Notes under the pieces: generated by a model
Told to the model about the DNA's origin: nothing
Databases searched by the model: none
The model's input: the letters and a program-made list of their open reading frames with translations, nothing else
Made by a program: the position numbers and the translations under genes
Source of the DNA: Entoloma clypeatum
Taxonomy: Eukaryota > Basidiomycota > Agaricomycetes > Agaricales > Entolomataceae
DNA: 64,000 nucleotides
Reading direction: 5' to 3'
Assembly: GCA_963565915.1 (NCBI GenBank)
Contig: OY751488.1
Coordinates: 5,208,001 to 5,272,000 of the forward strand
Part shown: positions 30,362-41,459 of the stretch, one piece after another
Layout: each line of letters starts with the position of its first letter
How positions within the stretch are numbered: the first letter of the stretch is position 1

Positions 30362-33300
30362 TTATCGTGGACACGATGGATTTTGCCGATGAAAATCACG
30401 GATCAAATCTTGAGCGTTCTGAACATTAGCTCGAGGTTCCCATGTGTTCTCTTCTGGGCCATATCCTTCCCACTGGACGAGGTACTGGATCTTTCCACGG
30501 AACTTTCGAGAGTCTAGGATTGTGGACACATGATACTCTTCTCGTCCTTCGACGATGATCGGATCAGGGGCTGGTTTCTTCTTCTGGATGGCGTACTTCG
30601 GGGTTTCGTAAGGTGACAACAGGGTCTCGTTGAACACAGGGTGAATCATTTTCCAAGTTTTCGGAAGATCAAGAAGGTACGCGCTAGCTCCTTTCTTCTC
30701 TAGGACCTTGAATGGTCCATGTCGGAGTGTGTCAAGCTTCTTTCAGGGACGGTTAGTCCTGATGTTAGTCCCTTCCAGCCACACCTTGTCTCCGATGCGG
30801 TAGTCCCGAGACGGACTCCGTCGTGTATCAACTGTCTTCTTCATCTGATCCTGTGGCTGTTTCAGTGCTGCATTGGCTTCTTCTCATGCTTGTTTGAGTT
30901 TTTCCAAGAAGCTGTTGGCAGCCGGGTTGGTGTCTTCCAACACAAGTTCTCCCTTCCAAGGATGTAAGCCATAGTTGAGATAGAATGGTGTGTGCTTCGT
31001 CGCCTGATGTTCTTTGTCATTGTACTGGAATTCGGCGATTGCGATCCATTCAGCCCAATCATCTTGCAGATGGTTAACAAAGTTTCGTGAGAACACTTCT
31101 GTTTCCTGATGCGATCGTTTGGCTTGTCCATCCGTCTGTGGATGGTATGCGGTGGACAGATTCCTTTTGATCCCTAACATGCGGCAAAGTATCTCCATGA
31201 ACTTCGCGGCGAACTGTGGTCCTCTGTCACTGATGATTTTCTTGGGGATTCCATGGAGCTTCCATATCTGATCCCGATAGATCTTGGCTAATCCTTCAGC
31301 CGATAATTCCACGGTTGTCGGAATGAGATGAAGCATCTTTGAATGTCTATCCGTGATGACCAGGATCGCATTCTTTCCATCAGACTCTGGTATCGGTCCC
31401 ACGACGTCAATCCCTATGTCTTCCCATGGATGACTTGGCGCGGCGTTAGGGTGTAGAGGGGCGTGTCTCCTTTGGCGGCTGATCTTGTTACGTTGACAGG
31501 TGTCACACCCTTTCACATACTTCTTTACATCATGTAGGATGGTGGGCCACCAGTAGATGCGAGTGAGGAGTTCATGTGTTCGATATTGTCCTGGATGTCC
31601 TGCCACTGGTGCGTCGTGCGCTTCAAACATCAGTTCTTGGCGCAATTGTGGGTCTGGTGGAACATAGACTCATTCTCCTGCGTAGGTGATGCCATTTTCC
31701 TGCTGGTACCAGTGAGGATTCTTCTTCAGACCCTGGGCTACTTCTGTCTCCATGCGATTCGAGGCCTTGATGCGTGCGATCCATGGGTTTTCGATGGTTG
31801 TGATGTTTCCGATTTTGATGGAATCAGATGTTTCACCCCCTTCAAAGAATTGTTCCTCCGTGAACATCTCCATTTGTATCACATCTTCTGATTCCAACCG
31901 TTTCAAAAATAGCCCCTCCTTGAGCATTTGGTCGCTGTCCTGCGGCTCGAGTTCCGTCTCATACCAGGGTAAATGTGACAGGATGTCTGCTTTCGCGTTT
32001 GTCTTCCCAGGTACATGTCGCAGTTCGAAGTCATAGTCTTGTAACTTCATCTTCCAGCGCCTCTGTCGTTGGTTTAGGTCCTGAGGACGCCGGAAATACT
32101 CCAGGTTTTTGTGATCGGTTAAGATCTCAAAACGTTCCTTGGCTTCAAGTAGATAATGTCGCCAGTCCTTCAGTGCTTCCATGACTGCCAAGAGTTCCTT
32201 GTCATATATCTCGTAATTCTGTTCGGCCGCGGACATGGTCCGCGACAAGAACGCGATAGGATGCCACTTGTCGTCTTGTTTCTGTGAAAGTACCGCTCCA
32301 ATCGCATAACCCGATGCATCGGTTTCGACTCTGAACTGTCCGTCCGGTTTGGGCAATGCCAAGACTGGTGCTGTCGTGATTGCCCGTATGAGACCTTCAA
32401 ATGCTTCTTGCGCCGCTGGTCCCCATGTGAATGCTGTATTCCCCATAAGTGTTGTAAGTGGCTTTGCGATGTTTGAGTATCCTTCAATGAAGCGTCGATA
32501 AAAATTGGCAAATCCCAGGAACCTCTGGACTTCCTTTTTTGATGTGGGTACTCGCCAGTTCCGGATTGTGTCCACCTTTTTGGTTTCCATCTCAACACGT
32601 CCTTCTCCAACGACGTATCCCAATATGGGGCATTTTGTTACTTCCCAAAGACACTTCTTCTCCTTTAGGAACAGGTCATTGTCTGACAGAATCTGCAAGA
32701 TCTCTTCGGTGTTCCGGGCGAGTTCTTCCTTGGTTTTACCAATAACCACTATGTCATCCATGTAAATCACACAGATGCGCCGATGGATCTGATCCCTGAA
32801 TAGGCTGGCCATCATCCGCGAGAACGTTCCCGGGGAGTTGCAGAGACCAAAAAACATGACCAATGGTTCAAACAATCCTCGGCTGATCAGGAAGGCGGCT
32901 TTCCATTTGTCACCCTTCTTGATCCGCACGTTATTGTATCCCCACATGATGTCCATTTTGTTGAAGTAGACTGCGTCCTTCAATACATCCAAGAGGTCGT
33001 TGATGCGTGGGAGTGGGAATTTGTCCTTAACCATGAATTTATTGACCGTGCGATAATCCTGTACCAATTGTTTGGAACCGTCTTTCTTGTTAATGAAGAA
33101 GCAGGGTGATGCATAAGGGGATTTGGACGGTCGGATCTTTCCGGTTGCCAGGCCTTCATCGATGAATTCGTCCAGTTCTTCTTGCTCCTTTTGGGTCATA
33201 GGATACGTGTTTCCTCCTAGCTCCTTTGGCGCGTCCGGTGTAAGTTCGATGCCGTGGTCCCATTCTCTTTTCTTTGGGATCTTGTCAAAGTTTTCTTTTT

Positions 33301-34024
33301 CAAAGAGATGGGCAAAACGTTCAACGTATGAGGGTCGTTTGGTTGTGGGAGGTGGTGTGGGAGTAACTGCTTCCAATATGGGGTCTCCGGGCTTCCATTT
33401 CTGATCCGATTTCTTGGGCGCGTCCTTGTCTCGTACTTCCACCATGCGAACCCAATGTTTGCGACCATTAAGGTTAACCCTGAAATCCGAGTGTTTGGTT
33501 TGACATGTTGATGGGCACCGGTTGAATGTTACAGCGCCGGTCGTCCAATTGATTGTGGGATTGTGGTGCACCAACCAGTCATGTCCCAAAAGCATGTCCG
33601 TTCTCCCAATGTCCAATACCATTGCTTCCATGGTTTCCTGGTGTGTTCCTAAGTCCAGCTTGACTTCGGCAAGTTTTTCTGCTTTCTGTTGTCGGTTCGG
33701 CGATCCATCCGCATTTAGGATTGATATGGGCTTTATTCCACATGTGGGAAGGTTCTGTTCACGTACTATTCTGGGATGGATACATGTGCGTTCACATCCG
33801 CTATCAACCTCGGGTCGAATGGCCTTTGGTCCTCGTCGTGTTTTGATCTGAGCTTGCAGCTTGATCTCTCGTCGTTTCGGAGGTTTATCTCCCTTGACAA
33901 TCTTAGTTGACGCAACGGCTCGCTTTGCAGGGATAACATAAGTTATATTGTCTGTAGCTGCACCAGGCAAGCGAGTTCGTTTAATGGATAAGGGTCGCGA
34001 CTTGGCGTCGTTTAATCGGACCCT
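30362..34024 (-). pseudogene. Pol of element D (protease, RT, RNase H, integrase, chromodomain), with TGA interruptions
   Basis: From about 34024 down: protease (EVDSGCERTCIHP, with DSGC in the active site, and LLGHDWLVHHNPTINW), RT (DIMWGYNNVRI, VIYMDDIVVIG), RNase H (VETDASGYAIGAVL, TDHKNLEYFRR), integrase zinc finger (HDAPVAGHPGQYRTHELL ... CDTCQRNK), DDE core (ISDRGPQFAAKFME, AYHPQTDGQAKRSHQ) and chromodomain ([16 protein letters not shown] ... [17 protein letters not shown]). TGA codons at 31670, 30884 and 30743 (plus-strand start of each triplet) stand where Arg is usual (AGE*VYVPP, KQA*EEA, NRP*KKL). The frame is in -1 relation to gag, but a TGA at 34025-34027 now lies between the slippery heptamer and pol. 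Confidence 0.92.
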
Positions 34025-35640
34025 TCAGGAAAATCCTTCTCATCGGTCTCTATGGTGATGGTTTCATCATCATCGGTATCTCCATCAGACACCTTCCTAA
34101 TCTTTCCAGAGTTCTTCTTCGGCTTGCGGCAGTTGCGCGCGATATGTCCTTCTTGGTCGCAGTTGAAACACTTACGACCATCTTTCTTCTTTGGGGCTTT
34201 GCAGTCTTTGGCAAGGTGACCAAAGCGCTGACAGTTGTAGCAACGGGCTACTCCTGCTTTGTCGATCTCCATGGCTTTGCCTTGACCACCATAAGTGGTG
34301 CCCAATCCAGTGCGTGTGTCGCCACCCCCTCGGATGACTAATGCATGTCCTCCATCTGTCGTCCCTTGTTTCGGATCTCCTTTGCGTAATCAGTGTATGT
34401 CTTGCCATCGCTAGCCACTTGTTCAGAAATTCTGCGGTTGACGTTCTTTTCCAGGATGTATTTCCCAGTTTCTTCGCCAAGGTTTGACAGCTTCAAGAGC
34501 TCTTCAAATTCGTCCAAGAATTCGTCGATGGTGCGTTTCTCCTGTTTCAGGACTTTGAGTCTCGCCTTGGCCGCTGCCGACTTGTTGGCAATAGAGAATC
34601 ATGTAGCGATGTCGTCTGAGAATCCTAACCAGGTGATGTTCTCGCCATCGGTGGCAAGATCGTCTAACTTGTTGCTGGCCCAGTGTTTACCGGACCCTTC
34701 CATCATGCGGGATAACACCGCCAGGATCTTCTGATCGTCGGACAGGCCCTTCTGGAACCTGATGTATAGTTTGGTGGCTTTCCACCACTCGTCAAAGGTG
34801 TGTCTGTCTTTGAACATCCCAGGATCTTTGATGATCTTGGATGTATCCATCGTTTGCACTGTCGGTGCTTCTGCCATGTCTAGAACCTGCGGAGTAGGAG
34901 AGGTGTCGGGTTGTTGGGATGAAGATGGGGTTCGGGATACAGGTAGGGGTTGAAAATTAGTCCCTGTTCTAGGCGTCTGTTCGATATCTGACTGCGCGGA
35001 GTCAAAAGTAAATTCGTCAGGGGACTCGTCGGCGGAATCGGTGGCAAAATGTTCGGGGTATTTCCTCTGTAGATCTCCAAGGAATCTCTGTTCCTGCGCG
35101 TCTGTTGGTCGCGAGAAGGGGTCAAGTCTCTCGTTTCGTGCCCAACGGTTGTACTCGGTCTGTTGCTCGTCGGTGGTGAAGTGGGCGTAGATCTGCTGCT
35201 TCGAGTAAGACGTGGTGATGCGGCTCTGGGACGTCTCGATGTGAGCATCCTAATCAATCTTCTGATAATGGTTGTCTGGACACCGATAAACTCTCTGATC
35301 TCTGTGATCCGACCTGTCTGAGGTCCTTCTTGAACGCGAAAGCTTTCGAGTTTGTTCTGTCGGGCGTTGTAACGCACGATCTGGTGTTGCCGAGCAAGAT
35401 GGATGCTCTCTGCTATCTCGCCGTGGGGGCGATGCTCGTCGTTGTCTAGTTCTTCGTCAAGCACCTGCTGTAGGATGCGACGGATCTCCGATTCGATGTA
35501 CTGCTGGATAAGCGTAAAATCGATACTGTCTCGAGGACTTAGCTCCTCCTGTCGGGCTTCTGGCGTGCTGAATGGGTTACTGGTGAAGTCTTCAAAGAAG
35601 CGCGACGTCTTGACTCGTCTGGTAGTTGCTCTCTTCGCTC
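34012..35640 (-). pseudogene. Gag of element D with long N-terminal extension, frameshifted
   Basis: The capsid region starts near ATG 34875-34877 (MAEAPTVQTMDTSKIIKDPG, then FDEWWKATKLYIRFQKGLSD). Two CCHC knuckles follow (CYNCQRFGHLAKDC and CFNCDQEGHIARNC), then an acidic end (DGDTDDDETITIETDEKDFP). In-frame reading continues upstream of that ATG (YSKQQIYAHFTTDEQQTEYN) to a TAG near 35252. Before that another frame (LDEELDNDEHRPHGEIAESI) looks like its continuation, so a frameshift is inferred. TGA at 34599-34601 and further breaks near 34340 disrupt the capsid part. GGATTTT at 34030-34036 lies 6 codons before the gag stop in slippery phase. Confidence 0.8.
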
Positions 35641-35655
35641 TGGGCGAACCTAACG

Positions 35656-35666
35656 AGATTTAGCAA
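35656..35666 (-). promoter_or_regulatory. Self-priming primer-binding site of D
   Basis: Two nt inside the 5' LTR the minus strand reads TTGCTAAATCT. The complement AGATTTAGCAA lies in the 5' LTR (35742-35752), about 25-30 nt below the TATATAA box. This is an 11-nt match, the length known for Tf1. Confidence 0.78.
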
Positions 35667-35668
35667 CT

Positions 35669-36038
35669 TGTTATGCGTAACAAACCATTCCAAGGTTCGG
35701 GCAGAGTATGCAGGAAGATGGAAAGGCGAAGAGCAATGTGATTGCTAAATCTAAGGAATGTAGCTATGGTACATGAGGTTTATATAGTACTGACTATGAG
35801 CGGTAGCGAATGAGTCAGTAACTGCGGAAGGCAGTGCGCATGAGTAAGGCGACTGCGGAAGGCTATGTACTAATGAGTAAGCTGACTGCGGAATGAGTCA
35901 GACAGCTGCGGAAAGCGAGTCAGCGCGGGAGCGAAGTATACTAAAGGAAATAAAGTATAATACGATATGTGTAAGCGGGGGCCGATGAGTAAAAGTGAAA
36001 AAGTAAGTGTATATGTCCGTAGTCGTTAGTCCGTAACA
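35669..36038 (-). repeat. 5' LTR of element D
   Basis: 370 bp; minus-strand TATATAA box and predicted RNA start at the AGATTTAGCAATCAC stretch. Confidence 0.95.
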
Positions 36039-38594
36039 ATGGAAAGTGTGTACTAAGATGTGAACCTCATTTTCCCGGGTCGACTATATACTGGGTAAAT
36101 ACACGCATTGAACAAATCACGCAGCTAAATCCTAGAAATATCGATGTCTATAAAGCTGATTACAGCATCTGGCATCAGCAGTTTGCACACCCTGGTAAAG
36201 ATGTCCTGAAAAAGGCACCCGACGCATGTGATGGATTCCCAAGGGACGTCCAATTTCCCTTTAAGGATAAGCCATGCTGTCCCTGCGCAGAAGCGAAGTT
36301 GAGGCTGAAAGGCTTCCCTCCTTCATCTTCATGTGCTTCCAGACCCTTTGAGTTGCTCCATTCAGACCTCAAAGAGTTTCCAATCACCTCCTATCACAAA
36401 TTTAAATACTATGTCAGCTTTTTGGATGACTATTCTGGGCATGCTTGGATGGTATTGTTGAAACTCAAATCTGATACCTCTGATGCATTCAAAAAGTGGA
36501 CAACACTTATGAAAACCCAGTCTAATGCTCAATTTTGCCAATGGCGTTTTGATGGAGGGGGAGAGTTCAAAAAGGAAACTGGGGTAGTAAAATACCTCGA
36601 GGATCTTGGAATTGCTGTGGAAATTTCAGCTCCTAATACACCCCAACAAAACGGTTGAGCCGAAAGGATTAACCGCACCATTGTAGAGAAAGCACAGGCG
36701 ATGTGATTTGCTGCCTGCTTACCACAATCATGGTGGGAGTTTTGCGTTTTACACGCCATGCATGTCTATAATCGCACACCAATTAAACGACTTTATTGGA
36801 AAACACCTTTTGAATTTCTAAAAGGGGAAAAACCGGATGTATCTAATCTCTGTGTTTTAGGCTGCGCTGCCAATGTTTATATTCCTGAAGAACACCGTGT
36901 GAATAAATTAAATCCATGTGCAGAGCTTATGACCTTTATGGGTTTTAAACCAGGAATGAAAGCATATCAGTTTATGACTGATGAAAACAGTATCTTTATT
37001 GGCACTACCGCGGTATTCGATGAAACACTCTTTCTGAGGTTTCCGGATACCAAAGTGCCACAACACACACCCATGGGAAATGAGCCTTCCCATGATGAGT
37101 CTCAGGATGACGGAAACCCTGATGACAATGTTGATCACCACTTCGGAGACGGAGATGTTCATTATCATTCCCGCTGGTGTAATCAGCCGAGCGGAGATGA
37201 AACCTCTGATCCCCCTTCTGCTCCAAATGGAAACCAGCGCGACAGCGCTGATGTACCACCTTCAAATCAGGATGATCCTGAGGTCCAGAACCAGCCAGCG
37301 AATCCTCCGCCTGCTGATGTCCCTCAACCACGAAGGAATGCTAACCTGCCTTGATGGGAAGGCAACATCTACGGGGAGCAACGGCACCCCACGCAACAAC
37401 AATGCGACATCAATCACACACACTCTTGGTGTGAAGCCGTGAATTGAGAGAAACAGCAGCGTGAGCCTTCCCGGCTCCGCAATGTTCCCCGATCACAACA
37501 GGAAGAAGCAGAACCTAGTGGATCTTCTGGTACTCCTCCCGATGACCCCAAAGATCCTGAAGACAAACCTTTGGAAGATACGGATGCAGAGAGCTTACTG
37601 CGCGAGATGATGAATGATGTGGAGCTAGGTCCAAAAGCATTTAACTTGTACCTAGAACGATTAGTTCGGAAACGAGGGGGAGACACGAAACAGATCGCTG
37701 AGTTGAACACGCTACTTGCATCAGCCGTTCCTCACTCTGAATCTAATCTCTCACAGTTCCGTGATATCCGGGAGATGAAGTTTCGCGACATTGCAAAAAT
37801 GCTGAAAAGCCTCCAGGATGAGTGGTTGGATGCATGCCGTAAGGAACTTGATAGCATCAAGCGGTGTGATGTCTATGATCTAACACCTTTACCGACCGGA
37901 CGGAAGGCCATTGGATCACGATGGGTCTTCAGCATAAAGACCAATGGCTGTAAAAAGGCTCGGCTTGTTGCACAAGGGTTCTCGCAAATGGAGGGAATCA
38001 ATTTCGACAAGGTATTCTCTCCTGTAGTTCGATTTGAGACAGTACGTCTCATGCTCGCTACTGCCATGCTTGAGAGTTGGGTGATTCTCATGCTAGACGT
38101 TACATGCCTACACGGATTCTGACTGGGCATCCGACGAAATAAAGTGTCGAAGCTCCACCGGCTTTTTCCTGAAGCTTGCAGGTGCTTCTGTAGGCTGGAC
38201 TTGTCATCTACAAAAAACCATTGCTCACTCATCTACTGAAGCAGAGTACATGGCGATGTCCGATTGTGGCCGCCAAGTAAAATGGGTAATCCAGCTCTTC
38301 CAGGAGATTGGCTTCCTAATGCGGAATGTTCCGATCTATGCCAACAATCATGGCTTGATCTTTATTGGGAACAACCCTGTACAGGAACACTGTACTAAGC
38401 ATATCGATTTTAAATATCACGTCATCTGAGAATACATCTCTTGTGGATTGATCACTGTAGAGTACATTGAAGGCACATCCAATCCCGCGGATATGCTAAC
38501 TAAAAATCTTAGTCAGGAACTCTTTGAAAGATGTCGCCAACATTTAGGCTTGATGTTTTCATACATAATCCGATGTATACACATCAAGGGGAAG
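36039..38594 (+). pseudogene. Copia C integrase, RT and RNase H remains
   Basis: Continues copia C after element D: integrase zinc region (WHQQFAHPGKDVL, CCPCAEAKLRLKG), DDE core (LLHSDLKEFP, FLDDYSGHAWMV, APNTPQQNG), RT start (GSRWVFSIKTNGCKKARL, VAQGFSQMEGINFDKVFSPV, ending at MLDVT) and RNase H (YTDSDWASDE, SSTEAEYMAMSD). Most of the RT palm, including the YVDD region, is missing: the sequence jumps from MLDVT to the RNase H DSDWASDE near 38100. TGA at 36656, 36704 and 38427 stand for Arg in NGRAERIN, AMRFAAC and VIREYI. A frameshift lies near 37355. Confidence 0.88.
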
Positions 38595-38887
38595 TGTTGA
38601 ATGAGTTCTGCTTCTATTAGACGCGCGATGTGCTCAACCCCATGACATACAAATAGTGTACAAATCAGTAGACTAGTATATAAGACTGTTCTTATTCTCT
38701 GTGGGATATAACACTCTTACCGAGTAACCCCCACCTTGCAAACACCTCTCAAAGGTTAGTAGTAAGGTTCTCCCTCTATCATAGATACATGATTAGTAGC
38801 GCGTAGCGTAGAGAATACTAGGACTGCAAGACGACACATCCACCGTGATTACCTCCAGTGTTGATGTGATCGTATGCTGTTCTAACA
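38595..38887 (+). repeat. 3' LTR of copia C
   Basis: 293 bp, same length as the 5' copy but diverged, mostly by transitions. Confidence 0.93.
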
Positions 38888-39696
38888 TGTCGGAGGGAGT
38901 TTTCATCCCAGTCAGTCTTGGTAGCAAGACGTTGGAATTCAACCTTGTACTTCAATATCTTTTGATTTTCCTTCATCCGTAGGTTGTCCAACTGTTCTTC
39001 AGCTTCACCCTGAGGGTCAATGGTACCAAACTCGGAGCGGAGAAGTCGGACAAAGTCGGGGAAAGAACCCCACCAATTGGGTTCATTATTGTCAAGAATG
39101 AAGGGTTCAAAAAATTTGAGTGCTGTGCCTCGGAAGTAAGACATGGCAAAGTTGACTTTGGAATGTTCTGAGTCGAAGTTGTCGTTGTTGGAGAAGTAAA
39201 GTTTGCATTGTAAAATGAATGTGGAGAGTTTGCGCGGATCGGATCCATCAAAGGTATCCGGTTCGTTGGTATATGACTTTTTATTCTTTGTGTCACGACA
39301 TTTCAACTCTTTGGTCATGAGCAGAATGGCTTCAGCTAGGTTGGGTTCCTGATCTGGATTGGAATTGGAGTTGTCCAAATCTCCATGTAAACTACCGTTG
39401 GAAGGAGGAGATCCTCCTGGAGGTCCGCCAAATAAGCCAGAATTTAGAGGTGTGGAGGGTTATGTTGGTGGGTTTAGTGGAGGACTGGCAGGAAGTGGTG
39501 GGAGCTCAGAGTCGGAAGAAGGCGGAGGAATGGATGGTCCGGGGGTAGGAGCGGATGATGATGCTGTGGCTCCTCAAGGGGTAATGGTTACATTGCATGT
39601 TCCTCGAAGAAAAGCAGAGCGTGGTGTGGATGATGAACGTTCTGCTGCTGCACAAGCAGTCCTAGTTGTTTGAACTGTATTACGGGTTTGAGACAT
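38888..39696 (-). pseudogene. Gag N-terminal part of element B
   Basis: From ATG at 39694-39696 (MSQTRNTVQTTRTACAAAER) comes a proline/serine-rich stretch (PGPSIPPPSSDSELPPLP). The gypsy capsid region follows (FDGSDPRKLSTFILQCKLYF, AMSYFRGTALKFFEPFI, FGTIDPQGEAEEQLDNLRM, VEFQRLATKTDWDE). It is cut by copia C at 38887 and continues at 26808. A TGA at 39574-39576 replaces an expected Arg, and another stop lies near 39450. Confidence 0.88.
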
Positions 39697-39734
39697 GTGG
39701 GTAGAGGTTGTTGGGTAAATCAAAGAATGGTGGT

Positions 39735-39745
39735 AGTTCAAATAT
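39735..39745 (-). promoter_or_regulatory. Self-priming primer-binding site of B
   Basis: Two nt inside the 5' LTR the minus strand reads ATATTTGAACT. The complement AGTTCAAATAT lies in the LTR at 40001-40011, about 25-30 nt downstream of a minus-strand CTATAAATAG box. The 11-nt match fits Tf1-type self-priming. Confidence 0.72.
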
Positions 39746-39747
39746 AC

Positions 39748-40291
39748 TGTCACATAGCATTTTTCTCAATGTCGGAAAATGTCGGATGAGTCGGAGTGGA
39801 GTAGGGGAGGAGCGGATGCAATAAGCGCGACATTGGCAGAAAGGACCTGGCTTCAACTTGTGCATTGTGCCCCACTCTTTGACATGGTCCTCAATTTTGG
39901 ATTGGCAGATGTCAGATGAGTGGATGAGCAGATGAGCAGAGGTGACAGAGAGAATGCTCAAAGGCAAGTAGAGACGGATGTGAGTGAGGTGTAACATATG
40001 ATATTTGAACTGAGGTTCTACAACAGGTTTGGTACACTATTTATAGTAGACTAGAATGATCAGCATTACTATAAGTGATGTGCAGATATCGGAGTTGACC
40101 ATCGGAACATTCGGAGTACGGAGAATAGCAAATGAAAAGTGAACAACATATGTCTACTTGTAAGTATGGTTGAGATGTTACATAGTAGAAGTATAATCAA
40201 ATATAAATAGAATGTCATCAGAGCGGATGTCGGGTTGGATGAATTGTTGGAGTCGTTGGATAAGTCAAATATGAATTGTACGGTTATGACA
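39748..40291 (-). repeat. 5' LTR of element B
   Basis: 544 bp; starts TGTCATAACC and ends TGTGACA on the minus strand; followed on the plus strand by the target duplication CCAAG at 40292-40296. Confidence 0.9.
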
Positions 40292-40340
40292 CCAAGGAAG
40301 CTTCCAAGGCAGCTTTTTCTCAAGGAGGCAGTAAGAAAGA

Positions 40341-41395
40341 CTACTTAGTACATTGTTTCTTGTTTGATGGACCCTCCTCCTTGTACGACTCCTCCTCCAA
40401 CTCTGCCTTCTCCGACAGCCCTGAAATTGACATGTCAGAGTCATCTGACAGCTCCGGCAATTCCAGCCTCTTCCTATTCACTATATCCTTTCTGATCCTC
40501 TGTGCAATCCTCCTTTCCAGTCTCAACTTGTGTGTCTCCTCCGCCATATCCATGTCTGACTCCGACCCCTCCTCCGACACCTCCGGCGACTTGGGTTGAT
40601 ACTTGGTGTTCACGAAGTCTTCAACTGCTGTTAGCAGTCGCCTCACCTGCCTCGTCTCCACCAGTATCATCTTGAGCACACTCAAGACAGTGTCCTCTGA
40701 CCCGTTTTGCAATGGCATCTCTGATGTCTTTTCTTCCCCTTATTAATCTTCACCATTTTCTTTATCTCCTTCACCTCCGATTTTCCCTCTGATGCCCCGA
40801 TCTCGCACTTCTTCTTGTCTTTAACGCAACCCTTGCAGGACGACTTATTCCTAAAACAAAAAGGTCAAAACATAAAAGACAAACCAATGAAAAACTCACT
40901 CATCATGTTCGCATTCGATGCCCTTCATAATGCACATTTCGCAGGCACCAAGTCCAACCCTGACTCCCGACCCCTCTCTGACCGTTGCTGTCACCTCCTC
41001 CACCTTCCTCTTCTTTATTGCCCTCTTCTTCTTCTCTGCCTGTGGCACCCCCGACCCCTTGCTCAACATGCCTTGTGCAGCAGCCGCATCAGCCCTCTTC
41101 TGAGCCGCCAGCTCCGATGCCTGATGTATCTCCTCCACTACCTGCACTGCCTCCGCAGACCTCTCTTCCTCTGCTCTCCGCTCCTTCTCAGCCTTCCTCG
41201 CAGCCTCCTCCTCCGCTGCTCACTTCCTTGCCTCCACTTCCACAAGCTTAGCCTGCAGCGCCTCCACCTCCTTCTAAAAATCGGGTGCCGATATCTTGAA
41301 GTTTTTTCAGACGAGTTTTGAAGCGGAAAGATAATGGGGGGAACAAGCAGAACTAACCACTCAGAGGGTATTTCAACCAACGCATCACATGACAC
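40341..41395 (-). pseudogene. Antisense accessory gene of element F, homologue of the B zinc-cluster gene
   Basis: On the minus strand an A/E/K-rich coiled-coil-like region (ARKAEKERRAEEERSAEAVQ) leads to CEMCIMKGIEC. A GT-AG intron interrupts at GATGA|GTGAGT ... TTTTAG|GAATAAG, and CKGCVKDKKKC follows. Cysteine spacing is C-x2-C-x6-C-x8-C-x2-C-x6-C. The intron splits the same Glu codon in the same phase as in the B gene. The tail (SDDSDMSISGLSEKAELEEE, ending SNKKQCTK) matches the B protein end (NKKQRK) but is in a shifted frame, so one indel lies near 40730. A TGA at 41220-41222 again follows K where Arg is expected. The true start is not clear. Confidence 0.62.
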
Positions 41396-41459
41396 AGTTC
41401 ACACGCATCAACCACCTAGGTCCTTAGGCCTCATGGGTTCAGCCCTAAGGGGAAAATAC

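Larger units (their letters stand above)
29473..36038 (-). mobile_element. Ty3/gypsy chromodomain retrotransposon D (self-priming type, decayed)
   Basis: 6566 bp on the minus strand, LTRs of 370 bp (29473-29842 and 35669-36038) that differ at only a few sites. The target duplication ATGGA is perfect (29468-29472 and 36039-36043). It holds gag with an N-terminal extension and two CCHC knuckles, pol with chromodomain, and an extra sense ORF before the 3' LTR. A polypurine tract (GAGGAGGGGAACA) and a self-complementary primer site are present. Several TGA codons interrupt gag and pol. The insertion splits copia C between protease and integrase. Confidence 0.95.
26814..38887 (+). mobile_element. 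Ty1/copia LTR retrotransposon C, split by gypsy element D
   Basis: LTRs of 293 bp at 26814-27106 and 38595-38887 start TGTTGAA and end TTCTAACA. The flanks TGTTG (26809-26813) and TGTCG (38888-38892) are a target duplication with one later change. The insertion splits the gag of B: rejoining gives the continuous B Gag context around SLR and HHYYVRLPDRIKD. C has an initiator-tRNA primer site, a gag-protease part (27541-29472), then element D, then integrase, RT and RNase H remains (36039-38594) and a polypurine tract (ATCAAGGGGAAG). RT-RNase H has a large deletion, and C is dead. Confidence 0.93.
19698..40291 (-). mobile_element. Ty3/gypsy retrotransposon B, heavily nested and decayed
   Basis: Element on the minus strand. 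The 3' LTR is 19698-20688 (itself split by a solo LTR) and the 5' LTR is 39748-40291. Ends read TGTCATAACC...TGACA, and the target duplication CCAAG lies at 19693-19697 and 40292-40296. It contains a polypurine tract (AAGAGGGAAA, near 20690-20702), an antisense zinc-cluster gene (20819-21806) and pol pieces (21814-22639 and 24262-26808). The gag N-terminus is at 38888-39696. Insertions into it are the solo LTR 20207-20664, Tc1 22642-24260 and copia C 26814-38887. Subtracting these leaves about 6.4 kb. The LTRs differ clearly and pol has deletions, frameshifts and TGA codons, so it is old and dead. Confidence 0.92.

Noticed and set aside
40276..40599. Possible chromodomain end of F (KKDYLVHCF) on the plus strand
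   Set aside because: Only one short similarity; the rest is the reverse of the antisense gene and shows no W or E of a chromodomain.
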